This document shows, in pieces, positions 16,355 to 24,576 of a stretch of 53,601 nt of DNA. The stretch is taken from NCBI GenBank assembly GCA_052034085.1, contig JBPOJA010000017.1, forward strand, positions 1-53,601, in the 5' to 3' direction. This DNA is from UBA1426 sp052034085 (GTDB lineage Bacteria; Bacillota; Clostridia; Peptostreptococcales; Anaerovoracaceae). A program made the translations under genes and the position numbers. Positions within the stretch are counted from its first letter, which is position 1, and the number at the start of each line of letters is the position of its first letter. The notes under the pieces were generated by a model. That model was not told where the DNA came from, made no database searches, and saw nothing but the letters and a program-made list of their open reading frames with translations.

Positions 16355-16648
16355 ATGGCTGTCGAAAGAGAAGTTACTTATGAAATAGTTGAGCACATGG
16401 GAATCATTGGCAAAGATGCCAAGGGGTGGACCAAAGAGCTCAACAGAGTTTCCTGGAATGGAAACGCGGCAAAATACGACATCAGGAGCTGGGATGAAGA
16501 CCATCTGAAGATGGGCAGAGGAATAACTTTTACAAAGCAGGAGGCTTTGGAATTGAAAAATCTGCTGAACCAGCTTGAGCCGGGGGCACTGGGCCCGGAC
16601 GATGATGTGAATGCCGTAGCAGACGAAGAAGCTGAAAAAACAGCTTAA
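16355..16648 (+). CDS. YdbC/PC4-like single-stranded DNA-binding protein
   Basis: This 97-residue protein matches the bacterial YdbC family, structurally related to the eukaryotic coactivator PC4, which binds single-stranded nucleic acid as a dimer. Family features are KGWTKELNRVSWNG near residue 23, KYDIRSWDEDHLKMGRGITF in the middle, and a helical LNQLEPG; the tail is acidic. AAGGAGGGAC precedes the ATG. It is a single-gene unit with its own promoter and a strong terminator, suggesting substantial expression. The physiological role of YdbC is poorly known. Confidence 0.85.
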   Translation: MAVEREVTYEIVEHMGIIGKDAKGWTKELNRVSWNGNAAKYDIRSWDEDHLKMGRGITFTKQEALELKNLLNQLEPGALGPDDDVNAVADEEAEKTA

Positions 16649-16670
16649 ACATGTTGAATCCTTGTTTGGG

Positions 16671-16698
16671 GGGAGGCGGCTTATGCCGCCTCCCTTTT
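16671..16698 (+). terminator. Strong terminator after ydbC
   Basis: A perfect 10-bp GC-rich stem (GGGAGGCGGC / GCCGCCTCCC) with a TTAT loop is followed by TTTT. Confidence 0.92.
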
Positions 16699-16811
16699 CA
16701 TGTTTCTAAACTGCCCTCACGCATATAAATTATAAATATCAATATGCGATAAATAATGAATTATGGTATAATTAAAAGTCAATTGAAACATATAAGGAGT
16801 TATTGAATCAA

Positions 16812-17411
16812 ATGGCCCAACTTTACTACAGATACAGCACCATGAACGCCGGTAAATCCATAGAGCTGATTAAGGTGGCTTACAATTATGAGGAAAGGGG
16901 AAAAAGAGTTCTTGTCTTTGTCCCAAGCGTGGATGACCGCTATGGTGTGGGCATGGTCAGCTCGAGAATAGGAATCAGCAGAGCTGCTATTGCTGTAAAT
17001 GATGAAACCAATATCCTGAAAATCTTTATGGATGAGAACAGCAGATTCAAAGTTGACTGCGTCCTGATAGATGAGTGTCAGTTTCTGAAAAAGCACCATG
17101 TTCAGGAGCTGGTGGAAATAGTAGACAGCTACAATACACCTGTACTGGCTTACGGCTTAAAAAACGATTTTAAGAACGAATTATTTGAAGGCTCTTATTA
17201 CATGCTGGTTTATGCGGACAAAATTGAAGAAATCAAGACTATTTGCTGGTGTGGCAGAAAAGCCACCATGGTGGCCAGAATAATTGATGGCAAATTTGTT
17301 AAGACAGGAGAGCAAATCGTTATAGGCGGAAACGATATGTATGTTTCTCTTTGCAGAAAGCATTATAATGACGGCAGGTTTACGGAAACCGGGGAAAATA
17401 CGGATGACTAA
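16812..17411 (+). CDS. tdk: Thymidine kinase (type II)
   Basis: This enzyme phosphorylates thymidine to dTMP in salvage. The 199 residues include the P-loop MNAGKS (residues 11-16), the LIDECQFL motif near 77, and zinc ligands ICWCGRKA near 145 plus the C-terminal LCRKHY. ATG at 16812 yields the standard MAQLYYRY start; an in-frame TTG at 16803 lies too close to AAGGAG (16794-16799). Its last 8 nt overlap queH. Confidence 0.93.
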   Translation: MAQLYYRYSTMNAGKSIELIKVAYNYEERGKRVLVFVPSVDDRYGVGMVSSRIGISRAAIAVNDETNILKIFMDENSRFKVDCVLIDECQFLKKHHVQELVEIVDSYNTPVLAYGLKNDFKNELFEGSYYMLVYADKIEEIKTICWCGRKATMVARIIDGKFVKTGEQIVIGGNDMYVSLCRKHYNDGRFTETGENTDD

Positions 17412-17943
17412 AAGACTGCTTCTCCACAGTTGCTGCGGGCCATGCAGTAGCTCAGTGATTGAAAGAATTTTAGAGGAATATAAAGACTATGAGCTCACTG
17501 TCTTTTTTTATAATCCCAACATCATGGATGATGAGGAATACGAAAAAAGACAGGAGGCCCAGCGCCGTGTTATAGAAGAATACGGAGTTAAATATATTGA
17601 AGGCAATAAGAACACCGAGTTATATCTGGAAAGGATAGAGGGGTTTGAAAAAGAACCTGAAGGGGGCCTGCGCTGTGATAAATGCTTTGAACTGAGGCTT
17701 GAAACGACGGCAAAACTGGCAGGCGATATGGGCTTCGACTCCTTCGCCACAACTCTGTCAGTCAGTCCTCACAAGAACTATAAAAAAATACTGGATATAG
17801 GAAAACAACTGGAGAAGATATACGGAGTCGATTTTTTTAGTGAAGATTTCAAGAAAAAGGCAGGTTTTCAAAGGTCAATAGAATTATCAAAGGAAATGGG
17901 GCTTTACAGGCAGAATTTTTGCGGCTGTGAGTTTTCAAAATAA
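17404..17943 (+). CDS. queH: Epoxyqueuosine reductase QueH
   Basis: This enzyme catalyses the last step of queuosine tRNA modification, reducing epoxyqueuosine to queuosine; it is the non-homologous alternative to cobalamin-dependent QueG. The 179 residues show the expected Cys motifs: HSCCGPCSS near residue 7, RCDKCFELRL near 94, and NFCGCEFS at the C-terminus, which bind a 4Fe-4S cluster and a second metal. It starts within tdk (ATGACTAA, 8-nt overlap). Confidence 0.92.
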   Translation: MTKRLLLHSCCGPCSSSVIERILEEYKDYELTVFFYNPNIMDDEEYEKRQEAQRRVIEEYGVKYIEGNKNTELYLERIEGFEKEPEGGLRCDKCFELRLETTAKLAGDMGFDSFATTLSVSPHKNYKKILDIGKQLEKIYGVDFFSEDFKKKAGFQRSIELSKEMGLYRQNFCGCEFSK

Positions 17944-17957
17944 TGGGGAGGTCATTC

Positions 17958-18971
17958 ATGTCATACAACTTAATTATACCGGAAAATTATTCAACCCCAC
18001 TGAGCCTGATGGAGACTCAGAGGGCTATAAAAAAAATCAAAGATTATTTCCAGCAGGAACTGGCATACGGTTTGCAGCTTCGCAGGGTATCTGCCCCCTT
18101 GCTTGTTGACCCCGCAAAAGGTCTCAATGACAATTTAAGCGGTGTGGAAAGGACCGTTTCTTTCACTATTAAAGATATGGATGAAATGGTGGCAGAGGTG
18201 CCCCAATCTTTGGCAAAGTGGAAGAGACAGGCACTGGCCATATATGAAATTGAACCGGGGCATGGTATTTACACGGATATGAATGCACTCAGGCGAGATG
18301 AAATGCTTGACAATCTGCATTCAATTTACGTGGATCAGTGGGACTGGGAAAAGGTAATAAGAAAAGAGGACCGGACTGAAGCTTATCTCAGGGAAACCGT
18401 AATTACAATATATAATGCCATAAAAAATCTTGGAGATTATGTAAACAGGCTTTACAGGAATATAAAGACTGAGCTGCCCAACGAAATCTTCTTCGTGACT
18501 GCTCAGGAGCTGGAGGACATGTATCCGGATTTAACGCCAGACGAACGGGAGGACGTAATCTGCAGAGAAAAACGTGCAATCTTTCTTATGAAAATCGGTG
18601 GCAGGCTTAAATCAGGAAAACCCCATGACGGAAGAGCACCGGACTATGATGACTGGGAGTTGAACGGGGATATTATTCTTTGGAATGATATTTTGGAATG
18701 CGCTTTTGAACTTTCATCCATGGGAATCAGAGTGGACAGTGAAACCATGCTGAAGCAACTCAGGGAGGCGGGAGCAATGGAAAGGACAGAAATGGAATTT
18801 CATCAGGGCATAATCAATGAAACCCTGCCTCTTTCCATAGGCGGCGGCATAGGCCAATCAAGACTCTGCATGTATTTCCTCCGCAAAGCACATATTGGTG
18901 AGGTGCAGTCATCCATCTGGCCTGATGAAATGGTTAAAATATGCCGACAAAACGGCATACACATACTGTAA
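17958..18971 (+). CDS. asnA: Aspartate--ammonia ligase
   Basis: This enzyme makes asparagine from aspartate, ammonia and ATP. The 337-residue length and motifs are those of AsnA: YNLIIPENY at the start, VSAPLLVDPAKGLND near 43, LNGDIILWND near 235, and the class II synthetase-type SIGGGIGQSRLCMYFLRKAHIGEVQ split across the C-terminal region. The ATG at 17958 follows GGGGAGG with a 7-nt gap; an upstream in-frame ATG at 17943 overlaps that site. It lies in a co-directional block from tdk to priA. Confidence 0.95.
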   Translation: MSYNLIIPENYSTPLSLMETQRAIKKIKDYFQQELAYGLQLRRVSAPLLVDPAKGLNDNLSGVERTVSFTIKDMDEMVAEVPQSLAKWKRQALAIYEIEPGHGIYTDMNALRRDEMLDNLHSIYVDQWDWEKVIRKEDRTEAYLRETVITIYNAIKNLGDYVNRLYRNIKTELPNEIFFVTAQELEDMYPDLTPDEREDVICREKRAIFLMKIGGRLKSGKPHDGRAPDYDDWELNGDIILWNDILECAFELSSMGIRVDSETMLKQLREAGAMERTEMEFHQGIINETLPLSIGGGIGQSRLCMYFLRKAHIGEVQSSIWPDEMVKICRQNGIHIL

Positions 18972-18999
18972 TTGGGGCTAAAGCAGCCCGGGAGCAAAG

Positions 19000-21012
19000 A
19001 TGAAATTTGCCAATCTTGTCATAGACAATTCCAGCGACAGTACGGACAGGCTTTATACCTATGCCACCGGTTTTGAGGTTTTCCCCGGCGACAGGGTCAG
19101 AGTTCCATTCGGTCAGGGGGATAAAATATACGACGCCTATGTTTTTTCTGTGGGCGATGAGCCGGATTCCGAAATTAAGAAATACAAAACAATAATCTGC
19201 AGAGATGAAGAGGTGTCGCTTCCCGGCGATGCTCTTGCCGTTGCTTCATTTATGAGTGAAAGGTATTTTGCCCGGTATATTGATTGTCTTAAATGCTTCG
19301 CCCCTGCCGGCCAGGCTCCAAGGAGACGCCAGCGGGCAGAAGTGCTGTTGGAAGATGGGAATGAATATCTGACAGGACCCAGGTTGACGGCGGAACAGAT
19401 ACCGGCTTTGGCAAAACTGCAGACATCGATGGAGTCAGGCGAACATAAAGTGTTCCTTCTGCATGGGATTACGGGAAGTGGAAAAACAGAAGTTTATCTC
19501 AAAGCTATAGAGCATGCTCTGGCATCAGGCAAAACTGCCATTATACTTGTTCCTGAAATATCTCTCACCGGCCAGACTATAAAGCGCTTTCAGGAAAGGC
19601 TTGGAAGGGATAAAATTGCTGTGCTTCATAGCAAACTTTCTCCGGGCGAAAGGTACGATCAGTGGGCAAGGCTTAAAAAAGGAGAAGCAAAGCTGGCTAT
19701 AGGTGCCCGTTCTGCAGTTTTCGCACCTTTAGACAACATTGGAATTATTGCAATAGACGAAGAGCATGAAGCCACCTATAAATCTGATATGACTCCCAAG
19801 TATGATACGGTAGAAGTGGCCATTGAAAGAGCCAGGGCCAACGGATCATTGGTCCTTTTGGGTAGTGCCACTCCTTCGGTCATAAGCAGTTACAGGGCAA
19901 GACAAAGTGAATATAATCTTCTGAGCCTGAAAAAACGCTACAATGAAAATCCGCTGCCTCATATACAGATTGTGGATATGAGAGAGGAGCTCAAAGAGGG
20001 AAACAGGTCGATTTTCAGCAGATTGCTTTTCGAAAAGATGAACGCCATTCTGGCAAAAGAACAGCAGGTCATACTTTTTTTGAACAGAAGAGGGCATTCC
20101 ACCTTTATTTCCTGCAGGGATTGCGGATTTTCCCTGAAATGTGATGAATGCAATATCTCCATGACTTATCATAAGGGAAAGGATACAGCAGTCTGCCATT
20201 ATTGCGGCAAGAAAAAGACGGCTCCGAAAACCTGCCCGTCCTGCGGCAGCAAAAATATAAGGTACTTCGGTGCCGGCACAGAAAAAGTAGAGGAAATTAC
20301 CAGGGAATATTTCCCCGGTTATAAAGTAGAAAGACTGGACCTTGATACCAGCAGAAGAAAAGGCAGCGGAGAAGCCATACTTAACAGGTTCGAAAAAGGA
20401 GAAACTCAAATCCTAGTGGGAACTCAACTGGTTGCAAAGGGCCTGGATTTTTCCAGGGTAGGACTGGTAGGGATAGTAGCAGCAGACATTACGCTTAACA
20501 TCCCCGACTTCCGTTCAGCGGAGAGGACATTTCAGCTGATAACCCAGGCCGCTGGAAGGTCAGGAAGAGGAGATGAGCCGGGGGAAGTGGTGGTTCAGAC
20601 CTACAGTCCGGATCATTACTCAATAATTTATGGAGGAGCCCAGGATTACGAAGGCTTTTATAAAGAAGAAATAGCTTACAGAGAAGGCACAGGGTATCCA
20701 CCCTTTGCAGATATAATTTACCTGGTTATTTCAGCAAAAACCGAAGAGGAGGCAGAGGAGGCCGCCACGAAGATAAGGAATACATTCCTGCGATGGGCAG
20801 GAAAAGCACATGCAATCAATGTATTGGGACCCAAGGCAGCACCAATGAGCAAATCTGCCGGTTGGTACAGATATCAGCTTTTTATTAAATGTCCAATAGA
20901 ACATGAAGAATTATACAGGGGTATTATTAAAAGGCTGAAAGAAAAGGTATATAAAGAGAAGCAGAAGGAATGGCTGTTTTCCGCGGACATTAATCCTTTT
21001 GGATTTTTATAG
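19000..21012 (+). CDS. priA: Primosomal replication restart helicase PriA (short form)
   Basis: This 3'-5' helicase reloads the replisome at stalled forks. Features in order: an N-terminal 3'BD DNA-binding domain (residues 1-100), GITGSGKTEVY Walker A near 156, DEEHEATYK Walker B near 253, LLGSATPS, a zinc region with eight Cys (CRDCGF...CDEC...CHYC...CPSCGS, about 371-425), and VGTQLVAKGLDF. The length of 670 is well below the usual 730-800. Only about 30 residues separate 3'BD from the helicase, so the winged-helix domain looks missing. First gene of priA-def-fmt-rsmB. Confidence 0.93.
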   Translation: MKFANLVIDNSSDSTDRLYTYATGFEVFPGDRVRVPFGQGDKIYDAYVFSVGDEPDSEIKKYKTIICRDEEVSLPGDALAVASFMSERYFARYIDCLKCFAPAGQAPRRRQRAEVLLEDGNEYLTGPRLTAEQIPALAKLQTSMESGEHKVFLLHGITGSGKTEVYLKAIEHALASGKTAIILVPEISLTGQTIKRFQERLGRDKIAVLHSKLSPGERYDQWARLKKGEAKLAIGARSAVFAPLDNIGIIAIDEEHEATYKSDMTPKYDTVEVAIERARANGSLVLLGSATPSVISSYRARQSEYNLLSLKKRYNENPLPHIQIVDMREELKEGNRSIFSRLLFEKMNAILAKEQQVILFLNRRGHSTFISCRDCGFSLKCDECNISMTYHKGKDTAVCHYCGKKKTAPKTCPSCGSKNIRYFGAGTEKVEEITREYFPGYKVERLDLDTSRRKGSGEAILNRFEKGETQILVGTQLVAKGLDFSRVGLVGIVAADITLNIPDFRSAERTFQLITQAAGRSGRGDEPGEVVVQTYSPDHYSIIYGGAQDYEGFYKEEIAYREGTGYPPFADIIYLVISAKTEEEAEEAATKIRNTFLRWAGKAHAINVLGPKAAPMSKSAGWYRYQLFIKCPIEHEELYRGIIKRLKEKVYKEKQKEWLFSADINPFGFL

Positions 21013-21038
21013 AACAGCAGTAAACAGGAGACAAGATA

Positions 21039-21536
21039 ATGGCACTAAGGAATATCGTTGTTGAAGGAGACGAGATCCTCACAAAAAAAGCAAAAGATGT
21101 TATAGAAGTAAACGACAGAATCATTGAGTTACTGGATGACATGGTCGAAACCATGAGAGCAAATGACGGACTTGGTCTGGCGGCACCGCAAGTGGGGGTG
21201 CTCAGGCGGGTTTTTGTTGTGGAAATTGATGACGAACTTCATGAGCTGATCAATCCCGAAATTATTGAAATGGACGGTGTACAGATCGGAGATGAAGGCT
21301 GCTTAAGTGTGCCCGGCTTAATAGGCAAAGTTGAGCGGCCTGCATATATAAAAATGAAAGCCAAAAACCGTGAAGGAGAAGATTTTTTCATTGAGGGGGA
21401 AGGCCTTTTAGCGGTAGCTCTTTGTCATGAATTCGACCATCTGGAGGGGGTTCTCTTTAACAGTAAAGCCACAGAAATCAGGGATTTTACTGAGGAAACG
21501 AATGGCCTGGAAGGGCCGGGGGAAAACTTTGAATAG
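21039..21536 (+). CDS. def: Peptide deformylase
   Basis: This metalloenzyme removes the formyl group from new proteins. The 165 residues carry the three signature motifs: GLGLAAPQVG near residue 46, EGCLSVPG near 86 with the metal-binding Cys, and CHEFDHLEG near 129 with the HExxH-type metal ligands (Glu catalytic). The ribosome binding site is AGGAGACAAG. The last 8 nt overlap fmt, which adds the formyl group that Def removes. Confidence 0.95.
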   Translation: MALRNIVVEGDEILTKKAKDVIEVNDRIIELLDDMVETMRANDGLGLAAPQVGVLRRVFVVEIDDELHELINPEIIEMDGVQIGDEGCLSVPGLIGKVERPAYIKMKAKNREGEDFFIEGEGLLAVALCHEFDHLEGVLFNSKATEIRDFTEETNGLEGPGENFE

Positions 21537-22491
21537 TGAATATACACTGGCCTTTATGGGGACCCCGGATTTTGCGGCAGTCCCTTTGGAAAACCTGATA
21601 AAAGCAGGTTATAACATAGCTTTTGCTGTTACCATGCCGGATAAAGCAAGGGGCAGAGGAAAGAAACTGTCACCTTCACCGGTTAAACTTGTTGCACAAG
21701 CCCATGGTATCCCCGTTTTGCAGCCGGAAGCAAAAGAAGATTTTTTTCATATTATGTCGGAACTTCAGAAATTCAAAGTTGACCTGGTAGTTGTTGCGGC
21801 ATACGGGTACATTTTGCCTGAAGAAATGCTGACTATACCGCCAAGAGGTTTCGTTAATATACATGCATCCCTGCTGCCCCGCCACAGAGGGGCATCTCCC
21901 ATTCAAAGCGCCATTATGGCCGGGGATGAGGAAACCGGTGTCAGCCTTATGCACATGACAAAAGATATGGACGCCGGGGACATTTTAGCAGCTGCCAGAA
22001 CTCCTGTGGACTCAAAAACATCGGGAGATCTGTTCGAGGAGCTGGCTGCTCTTGGAAGCAAGCTGTTAATCGATATCCTGCCTGATATTCTTTCAGGGGA
22101 AGCTGCAGCTGTGCCACAGGATTCGGAATTGGTCACTTATTCGTATAAAATTAAAAAAGACGACAGCATCATAGACTTTGCCAGACCTGCGGAGTATATA
22201 GCAAGGATGGTAAGGGCAATGAATCCGTCTCCTGGCGCCCGTACATATCTTGGGGAACAATTGCTCATAATTACAAAGGCAAGGGCGCTGGGAGCTGAAA
22301 GCAATTCCGACAGAGGAACTGCGGCAACACAGCCGGGGCTTGTTGAGCAAGTGGATGATTCAGGAATTACTGTGATGGCAGGGCAGGGTAAACTGCTTAT
22401 AACAGAGTTGAAGCCTGCGGGCAAACAAAATATGAAGGTCGCAGACTATATTAGAGGGAATAAAATTGAAATCGGCCATATTTTAGGTTAA
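21529..22491 (+). CDS. fmt: Methionyl-tRNA formyltransferase
   Basis: This enzyme formylates initiator Met-tRNA using 10-formyl-tetrahydrofolate. The motifs are standard: LAFMGTPDFA at the start, NIHASLLPRHRGASPIQ with the catalytic Asn-His, and MDAGDIL near 145, with a C-terminal tRNA-binding domain. The likely start is TTG at 21529: GGGGGAA (21518-21524) is about 5 nt upstream and gives 320 residues, close to the family norm of about 315. A GTG at 21537 is out of frame. It overlaps the def stop by 8 nt, so translation is coupled. Confidence 0.93.
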   Translation: MNSEYTLAFMGTPDFAAVPLENLIKAGYNIAFAVTMPDKARGRGKKLSPSPVKLVAQAHGIPVLQPEAKEDFFHIMSELQKFKVDLVVVAAYGYILPEEMLTIPPRGFVNIHASLLPRHRGASPIQSAIMAGDEETGVSLMHMTKDMDAGDILAAARTPVDSKTSGDLFEELAALGSKLLIDILPDILSGEAAAVPQDSELVTYSYKIKKDDSIIDFARPAEYIARMVRAMNPSPGARTYLGEQLLIITKARALGAESNSDRGTAATQPGLVEQVDDSGITVMAGQGKLLITELKPAGKQNMKVADYIRGNKIEIGHILG

Positions 22492-22517
22492 AATAAGCCA
22501 AAAAGGAGGATGAGAAC

Positions 22518-23807
22518 ATGGATGACGGACGCAGGATTGCATTTAATGTTCTGATGGACGTGGAAGAAAAAAAAGCCTATTCAAATTTGGCTTTAAATCA
22601 CCACTGCGCCGGAGCAAAACCTGAAGCCAGGGCCCTTGCGAGGAGACTGAGCTATGGGGTTCTGGAAAACAAATTGTATCTGGACTATATCATCAGCCAT
22701 TATTTGGATGAGCCCAACAGAGATCCGGGGCCGATCGAAAAAAATATTCTCAGGCTGGGGCTTTATCAGATTATATTCATGGATACCATCCCCGATTATG
22801 CATCAGTTTCTGAAACGGTTAATCTTTCTAAACGCTACAAAAAAGGCATAGACGGATTTGTCAATGCTGTTTTGAGAGGTTATCTCCGCAGTGGCGAAGA
22901 AATAAAACTGCCGGACAGGGAGGAGGATGAAAGCCTTTATCTGTCAGTGAAATATTCATACAGCAAATGGATGATTGACATGTGGATAGAGGAGTATGGA
23001 CTTCCGTTCACCGAGGAACTGCTGGCAGCCGGAAATAAGGTGCCATCGCTTTGCATAAGACCCAATATGATGAAAATCACCAGAAAAGAGCTGAAAAAAA
23101 GCCTGGAAAATAAGGGATATCTGGTGGAAGAGGGCAGGCTGAGCAGTCTGGCCCTTAAAATAAGGGAAGGCACTTCAGATGACATACTCACCCGGACAGC
23201 TTTGTACAGAGATGGCTTTTTCTCTATCCAGGATGAAAGCTCCATGATTTCGGTGGAAATAATGGATCCAAATCCGGAAGAAGTAATAGCAGATGTCTGT
23301 GCCGCACCCGGAGGCAAGACTATGTATATAGCTGAGAAAATGAGGGACAAGGGTCAGATTATTGCATTGGATATTCACAGCAAAAAGCTCGCCCTGATTA
23401 AAGAGCAGGCAGAAAGACTGGGCATTCACATAGTGGAAACAGAGGTCTGGGACAGTGAAACTGTAAACAGCAAAATGATAGAGAAGGCTGACAGGGTTCT
23501 TGTGGATGCGCCTTGTTCCGGACTGGGGACTGTAAGACGCAAGCCTGAGGTAAAATACAGGGAAAAGTCAGTCATAGAAGGGCTGCCTGCCATTCAAAAG
23601 AAAATACTTTCAGCCTCTTCCAATTATGTTAAGCCTGGTGGCATATTGCTCTACTGTACCTGTACTATTAACAGAAAAGAAAACCAGGAAGTAACCAAGG
23701 ATTTTCTTATGTTCAACAAGGAGTTTTCCAAAGTGGAGGAGATCCAGCTCTTGCCTAATATCAACGACACAGACGGTTTTTACATATGCAAGATGCAAAG
23801 ACGCTAG
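22518..23807 (+). CDS. rsmB: 16S rRNA (cytosine-5)-methyltransferase RsmB
   Basis: This SAM-dependent enzyme methylates C967 of 16S rRNA (E. coli numbering). Residues 1-140 are a NusB-like RNA-binding domain (RRLSYGVLENKLYLDYII). The catalytic domain shows CAAPGGKT near 260, DAPCSGLGT near 329 with one conserved Cys, and YCTCTINRKENQ near 379 holding the second. The ribosome binding site AAGGAGGATGAG precedes the ATG. In many Bacillota rlmN follows directly; here the PP2C gene does. Confidence 0.94.
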   Translation: MDDGRRIAFNVLMDVEEKKAYSNLALNHHCAGAKPEARALARRLSYGVLENKLYLDYIISHYLDEPNRDPGPIEKNILRLGLYQIIFMDTIPDYASVSETVNLSKRYKKGIDGFVNAVLRGYLRSGEEIKLPDREEDESLYLSVKYSYSKWMIDMWIEEYGLPFTEELLAAGNKVPSLCIRPNMMKITRKELKKSLENKGYLVEEGRLSSLALKIREGTSDDILTRTALYRDGFFSIQDESSMISVEIMDPNPEEVIADVCAAPGGKTMYIAEKMRDKGQIIALDIHSKKLALIKEQAERLGIHIVETEVWDSETVNSKMIEKADRVLVDAPCSGLGTVRRKPEVKYREKSVIEGLPAIQKKILSASSNYVKPGGILLYCTCTINRKENQEVTKDFLMFNKEFSKVEEIQLLPNINDTDGFYICKMQRR

Positions 23808-23820
23808 GAAAGGATCTGTT

Positions 23821-24561
23821 ATGCTGCGCTGGGCTTGTAAGACGGACAGGGGTTTAACCAGAGAAATCAATGAAGATGCAATGCTTTGCCTCGGGGAAGC
23901 AGGGTTTTTCATGCTTGCGGATGGGGTAGGAGGGCATAACTCAGGTGAAGTTGCCAGCAATTTGGCAGTAAGTAAAGCAAAAGAATTTATAGACAATCAC
24001 CCATTGTGGGAAGTAGTCGATGAAGATATTCCCTTGTATCTTTTTAAATGCATGAAAAACAATAATGAGAAAATCTGCGAACAGTCAAAAGCCAATCCCC
24101 GATATTATGGAATGGCCACGACTTCGATAATGCTTTTAGTAAGATCAGATACAGCATATATAGCGAATGTGGGCGACAGCAGGGCATATGCCCTGAAAGA
24201 CAATGAGTTTGCAGCGGTTACAGTGGACCACACATATGTGAATGAGCTTGTAAGAGACGGGAAAATAAGCAGGGATGAAGCAAAAGTACACCCTAAAAGA
24301 AATGTTATAACCAGAGCCCTGGGGTGCGATGAACCTGTCAATCCGGATTTTTATTCATTTTTGCTTAAAGACGGAGACAGAATCCTGCTTTGTACCGACG
24401 GCTTATATAATGAAGTGGAAGAAGAAGTTCTTGAGGAATACATGAAACGTGAAAAAGACCCGGAAGAGCTGGTGGATAAACTGGTCCGGCTTGCCTGCAC
24501 AAACGGCGGCCGGGATAATATTTCAGTTTGCTGTGTGGATTTAATAGGGATAAACATATAG
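23821..24561 (+). CDS. prpC: PP2C-type Ser/Thr protein phosphatase (Stp/PrpC)
   Basis: This Mn2+-dependent phosphatase reverses phosphorylation by the kinase encoded next. The 246 residues contain TDRGLTREINEDA (residue 8 onward), ADGVGGHNSGEVAS near 38 with metal-binding Asp/Gly, NVGDSRAYAL near 119, CTDGLYNEV near 192, and GGRDNISV near the end, the complete PP2C set. In Gram-positive bacteria the pair controls cell wall synthesis, division and spore germination. Confidence 0.93.
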   Translation: MLRWACKTDRGLTREINEDAMLCLGEAGFFMLADGVGGHNSGEVASNLAVSKAKEFIDNHPLWEVVDEDIPLYLFKCMKNNNEKICEQSKANPRYYGMATTSIMLLVRSDTAYIANVGDSRAYALKDNEFAAVTVDHTYVNELVRDGKISRDEAKVHPKRNVITRALGCDEPVNPDFYSFLLKDGDRILLCTDGLYNEVEEEVLEEYMKREKDPEELVDKLVRLACTNGGRDNISVCCVDLIGINI

Positions 24562-24576
24562 GTTAAGGAGATAAAT

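Noticed and set aside
19846..20409. 187-codon minus-strand ORF
   Set aside because: It is antisense to the zinc-binding part of priA and has no start signals.
21427..21528. N-terminal extension of Fmt
   Set aside because: The extra codons lie inside def and do not resemble Fmt. TTG at 21529 with GGGGGAA gives the normal length.
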